This document shows positions 22,149 through 31,243 of a stretch of 64,000 nt of DNA, in pieces; within the stretch, counting starts at the first letter, position 1, and each line of letters starts with the position of its first letter. A model generated the notes under the pieces. It ran no database searches and was not told the origin of the DNA. It saw nothing but the letters and a program-made list of their open reading frames with translations. Source of the stretch: Ophiobolus disseminans (lineage: Eukaryota; Ascomycota; Dothideomycetes; Pleosporales; Phaeosphaeriaceae). The translations under genes and the position numbers were made by a program. The DNA lies in assembly GCA_010093685.1 (NCBI GenBank), contig MU006222.1:682001-746000 (forward strand), read 5' to 3'.

Positions 22149-23996
22149 CTATAATCTGTCCAGCTCATAGAACAGCAGATACACTTCCTTCTGCTTGCCC
22201 AGAACATCGCTGGTCTTGCTTTCCTTGACCTTGTCGTCACTGATGCCCCACCACCTGTTGCTCGCCCTCTTGGAGCGCCGCTTCAGAGGGTTGGCATCAG
22301 CCATCGATGCAGCCTTCTCGGTCGCCTTGTCCTTGAGCGACCGCAGGCTCCTGGTCCGTGAGAGCCCCTCAGTGTCAGACGAGGATGGCGGAAGTTTTAG
22401 CGAGCTGGTGTCAGCTTCTCGAGGTGCAGATGTGGGTGCCGGACCTCTCGCTGGTGTCACCATTGACTCTTGCGAGGATAGCGATCGCACTGACGGTGAG
22501 TCTAGTGTTGGTGTCGAGGGCACCGGTGACCCGCGGTCGCTTGTTGTAGGTAAGTTGACACTTGATATCCGTGGACTCGGCACCGCAGACGGCACAGCTG
22601 AGGGTTGTGCTGAGGGATATGGGCTAGCTTGGCGACTGTATGCACCCTCGGTACCAAACGAGACTGGTGTAGAGAAGGGTAATGGTTGCACCTGGCGTCG
22701 AAAAGATTCGTAATGGCCGCTGCTGTGGCTGCCCTTGTGCGTGACCACACCCAGCAGCTTGTAGTTCTTGCGATGCAGTAAGCCACCTAGCGGGAGTGAC
22801 TCTGGAAAAGATACCTTAGCAAGATTCTTTGTGGAGACACTCCCCACTGCATAGACTGATCGCGACAGGTGGACAGCGAGGACCTTGGGAAACTGTGAAA
22901 TGTACATGTGGCGTGATATCCGTCGCTTGGGTGCTTGCTTCGAGTCTGGAAGCTTAACGTCCTCTGGTGGGTTCTCTGGGTCGTTTTCGAATGCTTGCCG
23001 CAGCTTATCAACCTCTAACTGCAAACGTTCTTTGACTTCTTCATCAGTCGCCCGTGAGAGCTCGTGGTCCTTGCTTCTAAGAGCATGCTCTAAGCGACAC
23101 TTTTCGCACTTGAAGTCATCAATATACTCGACCTTGAGCATGCCGTCAAAGCATGCATTCAGGGAAGTCGATGAGACTTGTGGTACGTTCAGGGTCAAGG
23201 TGACGAATGTCGAAATGGTCGGCTTAGGCTTGAAGTGGCATGTTTCGCACTCGATTTGCGACTCAATCTTGCCCTCGAACGGAAATCCCTCCTCGTCAAC
23301 AGCCGGCTCATCGTCCTCTTCAACCTCTTCTTCCTTGATATTGCTACTTGAAGCTTCAGGAGGCGCAACACCAAACTGCTCGACAATCTCCCGCCGCTCG
23401 GATGCAGTTTCTGAGTGTGTGATTGCGATCCCTAGCCGTCGAGCCTGTCGCCTGGCTTTGGCACCGGCGTGGTATTCGTCGCATAGTCGCTCGGTGACGA
23501 TTTGCAGAAACTCTTGGGCGTCCTGCTGCTGCCGGCTAATGCGAGTACCGAATGCACGCTCGAGCGCTCGTATGAAGGGCTGCGGAGAGATTGTCTTCTT
23601 GTACAACGGCCGCTCGTTCAGGGAGTCCAGTACCTCCTTTAGGCCGTACGTAAGCAGACCCTTCTGCAGGCCCTCCAGCTTCCCCGGCCGGACCTTGGAA
23701 TCCTGCGTGCTCAGTCTTTCTGGGTCGACATTGTACACCTCCGGGCCGTCCAGCTTCCGGCGGTGTGTCTCTCTTATCAGGTATATGCGCAAGTCTGGCA
23801 GCCCGGCTAACGCCTGCAGCACCGAGTTTATGAAGCAGTCGTTAGCGGCATTGCTGAGGCCGACCACGCTCTTCTTCTTGCTGCTCGAGGAATCCTCGTC
23901 AATGAAGAAGGTGGGCGCAAAGACGTAGACGAGGGTAATCGCTGCCAGCGAGGCGCCGGCGGCATAGGTTGCGATTGTGAGGGGCTTCTCAGGCAT
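22149..23996 (-). CDS. UBP16: Ubp16-like ubiquitin carboxyl-terminal hydrolase (membrane-anchored USP)
   Basis: One intron-less frame of 615 aa. A hydrophobic segment at residues 7-29 (TIATYAAGASLAAITLVYVFAP) would anchor the protein; in the family (yeast Ubp16, animal USP30) this sits in the mitochondrial outer membrane. The USP Cys box is GLSNAANDCFINSVLQ with Cys54. The QQDAQEFLQ block is at residues 157-165. A zinc-finger pair is formed by C250/C253 (IECETC) and C297/C300 (FKCEKC). The His box ends GSHSSGHYESF with His428. Catalytic residues therefore appear intact. An acidic insert (KEEEVEEDDEPAVDEE) and a long Ser/Pro-rich low-complexity stretch in the C-terminal quarter (residues ~440-575) interrupt the domain. 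It is divergently arranged with the mitoribosomal bL9m gene, 357 bp apart. Confidence 0.9.
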   Translation of the reverse strand: MPEKPLTIATYAAGASLAAITLVYVFAPTFFIDEDSSSSKKKSVVGLSNAANDCFINSVLQALAGLPDLRIYLIRETHRRKLDGPEVYNVDPERLSTQDSKVRPGKLEGLQKGLLTYGLKEVLDSLNERPLYKKTISPQPFIRALERAFGTRISRQQQDAQEFLQIVTERLCDEYHAGAKARRQARRLGIAITHSETASERREIVEQFGVAPPEASSSNIKEEEVEEDDEPAVDEEGFPFEGKIESQIECETCHFKPKPTISTFVTLTLNVPQVSSTSLNACFDGMLKVEYIDDFKCEKCRLEHALRSKDHELSRATDEEVKERLQLEVDKLRQAFENDPENPPEDVKLPDSKQAPKRRISRHMYISQFPKVLAVHLSRSVYAVGSVSTKNLAKVSFPESLPLGGLLHRKNYKLLGVVTHKGSHSSGHYESFRRQVQPLPFSTPVSFGTEGAYSRQASPYPSAQPSAVPSAVPSPRISSVNLPTTSDRGSPVPSTPTLDSPSVRSLSSQESMVTPARGPAPTSAPREADTSSLKLPPSSSDTEGLSRTRSLRSLKDKATEKAASMADANPLKRRSKRASNRWWGISDDKVKESKTSDVLGKQKEVYLLFYELDRL

Positions 23997-24353
23997 TTTG
24001 CGGCGCTCCCACTTCCGCTACGGCGGGATTGGCCGGCGAGCCTGGGATGGTGCGAGGCTCTGGGACGGTTGCGACAGGGCGCAACTGCGGGCTTCGGGGG
24101 GTGCGAAGGTGTCAGTCGGGCGCTGTGATGGGCGTGCTTCAGGCTCCATGGTCAGACAGCTGCCCAGGCTTGCGCATGCCGCTGGCAGTCATCTGTTTGC
24201 TAGGTGAGAGCCCTAGGTAGCGGGCGCAGGATATGCCGAGCCAAACGGCAAGCGCACGGCCAGTCGCTGGTTCCGCGCCGTGGCTGGCATCGCAACTATC
24301 TCCATATTTGCTCGGACGACGTGTGAGGCAGCATAAGCGACCACCTTTGCTCA
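23997..24353. promoter_or_regulatory. Divergent promoter region UBP16 / bL9m
   Basis: 357 bp between two divergently transcribed genes for mitochondria-linked proteins. GC-rich, no clear TATA box. It probably drives both genes (inference). Confidence 0.5.
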
Positions 24354-25269
24354 ATGGCGTCTATCAGCAGGTCATCGCTGCTTCCGCAGTGCACCTCGTG
24401 TGTGCGGAGGTTCACACGGCAAAATTTAGACGCATGGGGGTCACAGCAGACACGCAATATTTCGAAGAAGGCGAAGGAGGCCGAGCGCAACATTGTCGTG
24501 AAGCTGCTCAAGGACGTGCCGCGATATGGACGTGCAGGTAGGAGGATGTAATGTAATTCTATGGCTCTGCTAATGTCTGTAGGCTCATATGTGCCACTCA
24601 ATCCCTCGCTGATGCGCAATCGATGGTTTCCCGCTCGCGTCGCCGACTACGTACCCGTGATACAGCTGAAGCAGCTCAAGGCGCAGGAGCTTGACCTGTC
24701 ACGGGACTTCTCGTACGGCGTGCGGGCGAAGCTGGAGGAGGCAGAGGAGGACGAAGAGGATCTGGTTGCGGCGAGGCGCTATGTGCGGCCAATTGAGATT
24801 GACGTATTGAGCGTATGTCTCTGTCCCGTTCCTACAAGGAAGGCGCTGACCAGACTAGCCCGAGCGCTCCATTGAGCTCCTGAACACCTTCGTCCCACCC
24901 ACCATCGACTTCTACCGCCAGCGCATCGAACAAGAACGGGAGTCGAGACCACGGTTCGGCGCATCCGGTGCAGCTGATGTCTTGACTGCGGCCGCCATGG
25001 CGAGCAAACCAAAGGCACATGCCGATGCCATCTATGGCTCAGTTTCGACTGCGGATGTTGTCACCACCATTAGAGGAGCGCTGGCACACAACGACGAGGC
25101 AGCTCGCGTGATCCTGAACGAAGCAGACGTCAAGTTTCTCACAGGGCACGAGGGGGAGGATACGTCGCGGGTGAAGCAGCTGGGTGTGTTCAAGTTGGAG
25201 ATACAGTTGGGCGCCGAGGAGCCGCTGCTGAGGAACGTTAGGGTCCGGGAGAAGACAGCGGAAGCATAG
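24354..25269 (+). CDS. MRPL50: Mitochondrial large ribosomal subunit protein bL9m
   Basis: Three exons: 24354-24537, 24583-24812 and 24859-25269, 275 codons (274 aa). The N terminus (MASISRSSLLPQCTSCVRRFTRQN) is Arg/Ser-rich and lacks acids, as expected for a mitochondrial presequence. The bL9 core follows: NIVVKLLKDVPRYGRAGSYVPLNPSLMRN corresponds to the VxLLxDVxxLGKxGDxVxVxxGYxRN signature of bacterial L9, with the first intron falling inside it. The C-terminal part (TADVVTTIRGALAHND, VKQLGVFKLEIQL) matches the fungal bL9m extension. Function: structural protein of the 54S mitoribosomal subunit. Confidence 0.88.
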
Positions 25270-26000
25270 CAGAGTATCGTGAAGCCGCAGAGCCAAGCAG
25301 CCACGGGTGCAATGCCAGAGTTCCAGAACCTCGGACATTTCTCCGTTCGTTGTAAAGATAGACCTGTTGAACAGCCATACCCTCGCGCGAGCATCGTGAT
25401 AGCCTCGGGAAAATGGCATTGAAGTCTTCAGAGCCGCACGTCGGAGCGCATCCCCTGCGATGCCTCCCACCCCATGATATGATTGGTGGGACCCTGACAT
25501 ACACGATGCGTAAGAGCGCACGCAGCTCGGTAATCGCAGGCCCAAGGCACGGCGAGACTCGGACAAAAGCACGCCTGATCATGCCAGCAAAAATCCATCG
25601 TCCACTTGCGGGCCGCCAGAACTCCAGAGCGCGGCCGTGAGCCTCCGTTAGTTGACCATCACGCTAATCTCATATACCCTCCCACGGCGCCGCCAAAGTA
25701 AAGCAAACTCAGGTGCATATCACTCAGGTACGTCTTTGCTTTTCCACCAGGTCAGATTGTCGGTGAGATTTTTCTGCCGCAGATTTGCTTTTCAAAGCTG
25801 TGGTTTGCGTGCAGCGTGGGTGGATTGCAGCTGCGTCACATCCGTCGATTAGCGGGGTCACCCCACTATAGCTGCTGCTCTTTTACTATCACCTTCTTTC
25901 TTGTCCCAACAATCGCATCTCTGCTCATATACTCTCTTCAACTCCTGACTTCGAATTTGTTCCAGCAAACACCAACATTATCACCACCAAATCAACAATC
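25270..26000. promoter_or_regulatory. Promoter region of fructose-bisphosphate aldolase
   Basis: 731 bp. The last ~150 bp is strongly C/T-rich (cttttactatcaccttctttcttgtccc, tctcttcaactcctgac) and ends caacaatcATGG, the usual leader of highly expressed fungal glycolytic genes. No classical TATA box is obvious. The left part holds the bL9m 3' UTR. Confidence 0.5.
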
Positions 26001-27298
26001 ATGGGTGCTCAGGTGAGTTGTCCATCCGTGGCCTGTATAAGAGACATACACTAACTATATCATGATAGGATGTTTTGAGCCGCAAGTCGGGTGTCATCGT
26101 CGGCGACGATGTGCTCAAGCTGTTCCAGCACGCCAAGGACAACGGCTATGCCATTCCAGCCGGTACGTGTCTACCAAGAAGCGCAACCGAAGCAATTGCT
26201 GACTTCATACTTCAGTGAACGTCACATCATCCTCCACCGTCGTTGCGACTCTCGAGGCTGCTCGCGATGCCAAGTCGCCCATCATCCTCCAGGCTTCGCA
26301 AGGAGGAGCCGCCTACTTCGCCGGCAAGGGTGTCGACAACAAGAACCAGGAGGCTTCCATCGCTGGTTCGGTAGCTGCCGCTCACTACATTCGATCCATT
26401 GCACCGGTGCGCAAAACCCATCCTCGAATTCACTATGTGATGTGTACTGACCTCGTACTTTAGATCTACGGCATTCCCGTTGTTCTACACACGGATCACT
26501 GCGCCAAGTAAGTCTTGTGCTACACATCTAAACGATCATCTGCTGACATTACACAGGAAGCTTTTGCCGTGGCTAGACGGTATGCTCGATGCTGATGAGG
26601 CATACTACAAGGAGCATGGCGAGCCGCTTTTCTCCTCCCACATGATCGATCTCTCCGAGGAGGCTGTCGACTACAACATTGCGACTACCAAGAAGTACCT
26701 CGAGCGTGCGGCCCCGATGAAGCAGTGGCTCGAGATGGAGATTGGTATCACCGGTGGTGAGGAGGATGGCGTTAACAACGAGGACGTCGACAACAACTCC
26801 CTCTACACTCAGCCCGAGGACATCTGGGACATCTACAAGGCTCTCTCTGAGGTTTCGCCGTACTTCAGCATCGCCGCCGGATTCGGAAACGTTCACGGAG
26901 TCTACAAGCCCGGCAACGTCAAGCTCCAGCCTAGCCTTCTCAAGAAGCATCAGCAGTTTGTCAAGGAAAAGATCAACGCCAAGGAGGACAAGCCCGTCTT
27001 CCTCGTTTTCCACGGAGGCAGCGGCAGCAGCGTCGACGATTTCCGGGAGGCTATCTCGTATGGTGTCATCAAGGTCAACCTCGACACCGACATGCAGTGG
27101 GCATACCTGAGCGGTATTCGGGACTTCATCCAGTCCAAGCACGACTACCTCCAGACCCAAGTCGGCAACCCTGACGGCGATGACAAGCCCAACAAGAAGT
27201 ACTACGATCCTCGTGTCTGGGTCCGTGAGGGAGAGAAGACCATGACAAAGCGTGTCAAGACAGGTCTTGAAGACTTCTACGCTGCCGGAAAGCTATAA
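26001..27298 (+). CDS. FBA1: Class II fructose-1,6-bisphosphate aldolase
   Basis: Five exons: 26001-26012, 26069-26162, 26216-26406, 26464-26507 and 26557-27298, 361 codons (360 aa), the exact fungal class II size. The first coding exon is only 12 nt (MGAQ). Diagnostic motifs: VLHTDHCAKKLLPW with the metal-binding His and catalytic Asp; FGNVHGVYKPGNVKL with a zinc His; LVFHGGSGSS, the phosphate-binding loop; and VNLDTDMQWAY. It is a zinc-dependent cytosolic enzyme that cleaves fructose-1,6-bisphosphate to glyceraldehyde-3-phosphate and dihydroxyacetone phosphate in glycolysis and gluconeogenesis. Codon use is strongly C-ending (gac, aag, gtc), indicating high expression. Confidence 0.97.
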
Positions 27299-28078
27299 GC
27301 TATGAGCAGCTATTGAGAACATGCCAACATCGGCGTTAGGGGACTGATGTTTGACGAGTTGTGGTGCAATGGCGAGGAAATACAATATTTCACTACGCCT
27401 AAGCACGTACGGATGTCATGAGAATGTATACTTATGAACGTTGTCTGAACACATTTCAGGAATCCAAACTGTTTACGATCTCCCCATGAAAGCTCGTTGA
27501 TATTACAAAGAATACTATCAGCTGGGATAACTATGAACAAATCTTTGAGGTTGGTACAGGTCCAGCCCAATGACGTCTATCCGTTCAGCAGTGAAATTGA
27601 GTAATGAAGTGATCAGGTTGGAGCAGCATTTAGGCCGGATTTGAGTAGTGCACGAGCAAGGAAACCAGGAAAAGGATCATTCGAACTCGAGACTGCCATT
27701 CTAGAAACTAGCTGGCGCCTGGTGACGCGTGTGGCAGTATAGCGAGGCCCAAGTTAATATAGTCTCCCAACTTTAGATCACGCGTCCAGTCTCTGTAAGA
27801 TGGAGTTCGGCCCCAATGTACTTGTTAATACTAGCGTGCTTTGTGCTTCAACCCTGCCCGGAAGAGTACGTTCGATGACATCATACCCTGGTCGCAATGC
27901 TCTTTCCGGCTTCACGATCAGCGCAAGCATGTGAGCAGTTTGCTGCTGCTATAATATCAGCATTACGTATATATTCTCATACTACCCACCAAACACATCC
28001 TTTGTACTTTTCCGCACGCTTCAACCTATCTTACCTGTTTTACTACTACTACTACATTTCTCAAGAACATCGACCAAT
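27299..28078. other. Spacer between FBA1 and repeat-protein gene
   Basis: Left part is FBA1 3' UTR. Right part is the promoter of the next gene with TATATAT at 27968-27974 and a C/T-rich leader (ttactactactactacatttctc). Nothing else supported. Confidence 0.5.
27968..27974 (+). promoter_or_regulatory. TATA box of repeat-protein gene
   Basis: TATATAT about 105 bp upstream of the ATG at 28079, the same spacing as for other TATA genes here. Confidence 0.5.
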
Positions 28079-29014
28079 ATGACGCTCGGAGACTCGATCC
28101 GCAAGGGCGTGGGTATGGTCCACGGCACCGGCGAGGCTATTAGAGGCAACTTCAACGCCGCCATCGACAACGCAAGCGGTGATAAGGCTGCTGCCGTCAA
28201 GAATCAGGAAATCGCACAGAAAGGTGTGGATGAATGGGATCGCGGCTACCGCGGACACGGTAGGTTTGAACGTCTTCTGCTATACGTCTATTGTCTCTAC
28301 GCAACACTACGAGCATCGCTGACCTCACCCTCCATAGCTCTCGGCTCCGAGCCTGCACATGGCGTAGGACACCACGCCGCCCCTACCGACGCCGCCGTAA
28401 ACACCACAGCCTCCACCTCGACCAACTACGGCCCGCACTCCACCAACGTCGGCAACAAGCTCGACCCCCGCTTCGACTCCGACACCGACCACCGCGGCAC
28501 AGTTACAAACTCGACAAACGTCGGCCCGCATTCCAGCAACATCGCCAACAAGCTCGATCCCCGCGTCGACTCTGATGCAGACCACCGAAACAACCCAGCA
28601 TCCGGCATGGGCCCCAGCGGCACCCTGACAGGCTCAAGCAACGTCGGCCACCACAACTCCAACCTCGCCAACAAACTCGACCCAAGAATCGACTCGGACG
28701 CTGACCACCGGAACAACCCTACCTCGGCTGTCGGACCCAGCGGAGGCTATACAGGCTCCAGCAACGCGGGACACCACCAGAGCAACTTCGCCAACAAGCT
28801 AGACCCGCGCATCGACTCGGATATGGATCATCGCGCCAATCCGACGAGCAATGTGGGCATTCAGGGCCAGGGCGCTGGTGGTGTGGGAGGCGTGGGAAGT
28901 ACGAATGTTGGGCCGCATTCGAGTAATGTGGGGAATAAACTTGATCCCAGGGTGGATTCGGATGCGGATCATCGTGCGAATCCGGCGAGTGGGGTTGGTG
29001 GGAGGGGGTATTGA
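28079..29014 (+). CDS. Small repeat protein with five NKLDPR-DSD-DHR repeats
   Basis: The likely model is two exons, 28079-28259 and 28338-29014, with a 78-nt GT-AG intron (285 aa). That intron is a multiple of three without a stop, so an unspliced 311-aa form is also open. The N-terminal block (MTLGDSIRKGVGMVHGTGEAIRGNFNAAID, then KNQEIAQKGVDEWDRG) resembles small CsbD/LEA-like stress proteins of filamentous fungi. It is followed by five copies of a 22-residue unit with core N-K-L-D-P-R-x-D-S-D-x-D-H-R, preceded by G-P/H-H-x-S-N. Linkers are Gly/Ser/Asn-rich. No signal peptide. Unnamed fungal proteins with similar repeats are common; I know no proven function, and a stress or desiccation role is only inference. 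The last repeat uses very different synonymous codons from the first four. Confidence 0.7.
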   Translation: MTLGDSIRKGVGMVHGTGEAIRGNFNAAIDNASGDKAAAVKNQEIAQKGVDEWDRGYRGHGRFERLLLYVYCLYATLRASLTSPSIALGSEPAHGVGHHAAPTDAAVNTTASTSTNYGPHSTNVGNKLDPRFDSDTDHRGTVTNSTNVGPHSSNIANKLDPRVDSDADHRNNPASGMGPSGTLTGSSNVGHHNSNLANKLDPRIDSDADHRNNPTSAVGPSGGYTGSSNAGHHQSNFANKLDPRIDSDMDHRANPTSNVGIQGQGAGGVGGVGSTNVGPHSSNVGNKLDPRVDSDADHRANPASGVGGRGY

Positions 29015-29211
29015 GATGGGTGGTTGGAGGGAGGACGATGGGTAGAGGAGTTGTTGTTGTCGTAGTGTGATGGAGTGAATATACCCTTTTTCTTCTCAAG
29101 ATTTACCTCGTGCTTTGAACGTGAAATGTGTTTGTATATGACAAGACTACCCGTTTATTCTATTCTGAGTGAACAAAAACTCTACATCTCACATAATCTC
29201 TTCAGCAACCC

Positions 29212-30615
29212 TCATGCCCCCGTATACCCCCCCGTCCTATGCACCATCCTCCCCCTCACCCAAACCGCAACCGTATTCCGATCATCCCCACTATACACCC
29301 ATTTCTCCACCCTCTCCCCCCACGCCTCCCACCCAAAAACATCCACCGCACCGCCAAACGCCTCCCCAGTATTCCCCGCCTCATCCACCACTCCCAGCCT
29401 CACCAGCTGCGCATCCCACTCCATGCCCACCTCAAACCCGCCGACCTTGTCCTCCAGCCCAACGACTTGCGCGCCGCCGCGCGTGGCTAGGTACAATGCT
29501 TCCTCGGTACTGAGTTTATCAGAGTCCTGGGCGGACTGCAGCGAGAGGTGTCGAGACACCCAGATGGCCTGGCGGCAGTTTTCGAGGATGCTGGGGTGGA
29601 AGCCGCCGCTGACGTCGGAGCCGAGACCGAGGGTATGGCCTTCGTTTAGGAGCGTGCGGACGGGGCAGCAGCCGGATGTTATAGCTGTGTTACTAGCTGG
29701 GCAATGGGATATCTTGCTCCCCTTTTCCAAGATAGTTTTGCGCTCCTCGGGGGACAAGTGTACGGCGTGCGCGAGGATAGTTTTGGGCGTGAGGAGAGAG
29801 TGCGTAGCGTAGACGTCCGTGTAACTCTTCGAGTCTGGGAAGAGGTCCTTTACGAGTTGAACTTCGTTCACGTTTTCCGAGATATGTGTTTGAATGAATG
29901 TGTCTTCGGCGGCGGCGAGTTGCCCGATTGCAGTCAGGCAGGCGGGTGTGCAGGAGGGAGCGAAGCGCGGGGTTATGATGGGCCGGACGATTGTGCCTGA
30001 GGGGTCGATGGAGCGGATGTGGTCGATGCTTGCTTTTGAATCTTTGATGCTGCTTTCGACGCTTTCGTCGCGGTAGTACGAGGGGCTGAGGTCCGAGTCC
30101 ATGCATACGCGGCCTACGAGTGCGCGTTGACCTCTTTGGAGGCAGATGTTTGCGAGGAGGTTTGTTGCGGGGACGTGGATGGTGGCGTAGTATGCGCAGG
30201 TTGTGGTGCCGTGGGATAGTGTTCTCGAGACGAAGTTTTGGTAGATGCGGTTCGCTTTGGTGAGGTCGGAGAGACTGGATTCCATGGGGAAAGTGTATGT
30301 TTGCAGCCAGTCCAGGAGGGTTGTTTTGCCAAAGAGGCCGGTATTGGGATGTTGGGGGGCATGAGTATGAGTGTCGATGAAGCCAGGGAAGAAGAAGCTG
30401 TCGCCAGAAATCTTGACAGTTTTGGCGTCTTGCCATTCCGACTTTTCAGATTTGATTGATTCGAAGGACTGTGCATCTCTTTCTACAAAGGCGATGATGC
30501 CATTCTCATCTACTCCAATCGCGCCGTTTTCGCAAATCTCAAGCTCGGTGAGAGACTTGCTGTGGACGAAGGGTCCGAGATAGATCGTTTTGGAAATGGG
30601 TGTTGATGCAGCCAT
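29212..30615 (-). CDS. GUD1: Guanine deaminase
   Basis: Intron-less, 467 aa from the ATG at 30615 (MAASTPISKTIYLGPFVHS); the frame is open 50 codons further upstream but that part is not family-like. Amidohydrolase motifs: FFPGFIDTHTHAPQ with metal ligands His83 and His85, FIQTHISEN, ILAHAVHL and LGLGSDVSGG (metal Asp). The pattern KTTLLDWLQTYTFPME is characteristic of guanine deaminases. The enzyme hydrolyses guanine to xanthine and ammonia in purine salvage/catabolism. The coding strand becomes G-rich in the last ~270 bp, unlike the C-rich body. It lies tail-to-tail with the repeat-protein gene, 197 bp apart. Confidence 0.92.
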   Translation of the reverse strand: MAASTPISKTIYLGPFVHSKSLTELEICENGAIGVDENGIIAFVERDAQSFESIKSEKSEWQDAKTVKISGDSFFFPGFIDTHTHAPQHPNTGLFGKTTLLDWLQTYTFPMESSLSDLTKANRIYQNFVSRTLSHGTTTCAYYATIHVPATNLLANICLQRGQRALVGRVCMDSDLSPSYYRDESVESSIKDSKASIDHIRSIDPSGTIVRPIITPRFAPSCTPACLTAIGQLAAAEDTFIQTHISENVNEVQLVKDLFPDSKSYTDVYATHSLLTPKTILAHAVHLSPEERKTILEKGSKISHCPASNTAITSGCCPVRTLLNEGHTLGLGSDVSGGFHPSILENCRQAIWVSRHLSLQSAQDSDKLSTEEALYLATRGGAQVVGLEDKVGGFEVGMEWDAQLVRLGVVDEAGNTGEAFGGAVDVFGWEAWGERVEKWVYSGDDRNTVAVWVRGRMVHRTGGYTGA

Positions 30616-31243
30616 TTTGAAGGATGTTGATACTGATCCCTGTTCGTGATGTTCTAGGTGACTAAGGTAGATTTCCAGGGTTCTTGATATGCAGGTGCAC
30701 TGCAGCTTAATACTGTCGGGAGCAGTGCTGGAGTTAGCTTGACGTAACGCTTGCTTGGCAAACAAATAACTCTAAACAACTCGTGGCGGTGTGTGTACTA
30801 GTAAAATCATGTGAGGAGCCGGCGAGAAGTACTGCGAGGTCGAGGGGCACAAGAACGAGCTTTATCGTTGCTCAAAGCTGTGGTTGCTCTAACGCGGCTA
30901 GGCGGCTCGCTAAGGGAGGAAAGCGCAGTGGACCGAAATGCGTCGGCGTCCTCCGATCTTTTTATCACCAGCAAAAGCAACGACATGAACATCAGCAAAC
31001 AGACCAGGGAAAGATCAGTCAAGGTAAAATGAAGCATCAATAAATCTTGACTGCGTTCGCCGCTATCCTATCTGCGCGAAAGGGCCAATGCTCTGTTTAA
31101 AGCTAGCTTTTCTCCAAGTGCGCCGAGGGCCAGGGATATCCTAAAAGTCCAAACTCCATAGGTATACAAGTGCTTGGCCCTAACCGATCTACTCAATGGT
31201 AGAGCCTTAGGCAAAGCCTCTACAGTTGTAATCAAAATGCGGC
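30616..31243. other. Spacer between guanine deaminase and ARP9
   Basis: Promoter and leader of the guanine deaminase (right of 30615) and 3' flank of ARP9. Open frames of up to 86 codons overlap each other on both strands around 30783-31043; none looks like protein. Confidence 0.45.

Noticed and set aside
22885..23928. 347-codon plus-strand frame opposite UBP16
   Set aside because: Antisense shadow of a gene with intact USP catalytic motifs; composition is Ser/Cys/Arg-rich and not protein-like.
29075..29812. 245-codon plus-strand frame
   Set aside because: Antisense to the guanine deaminase, which has complete metal-binding motifs; the Pro/Ser/Thr-rich composition reflects the C-rich strand.
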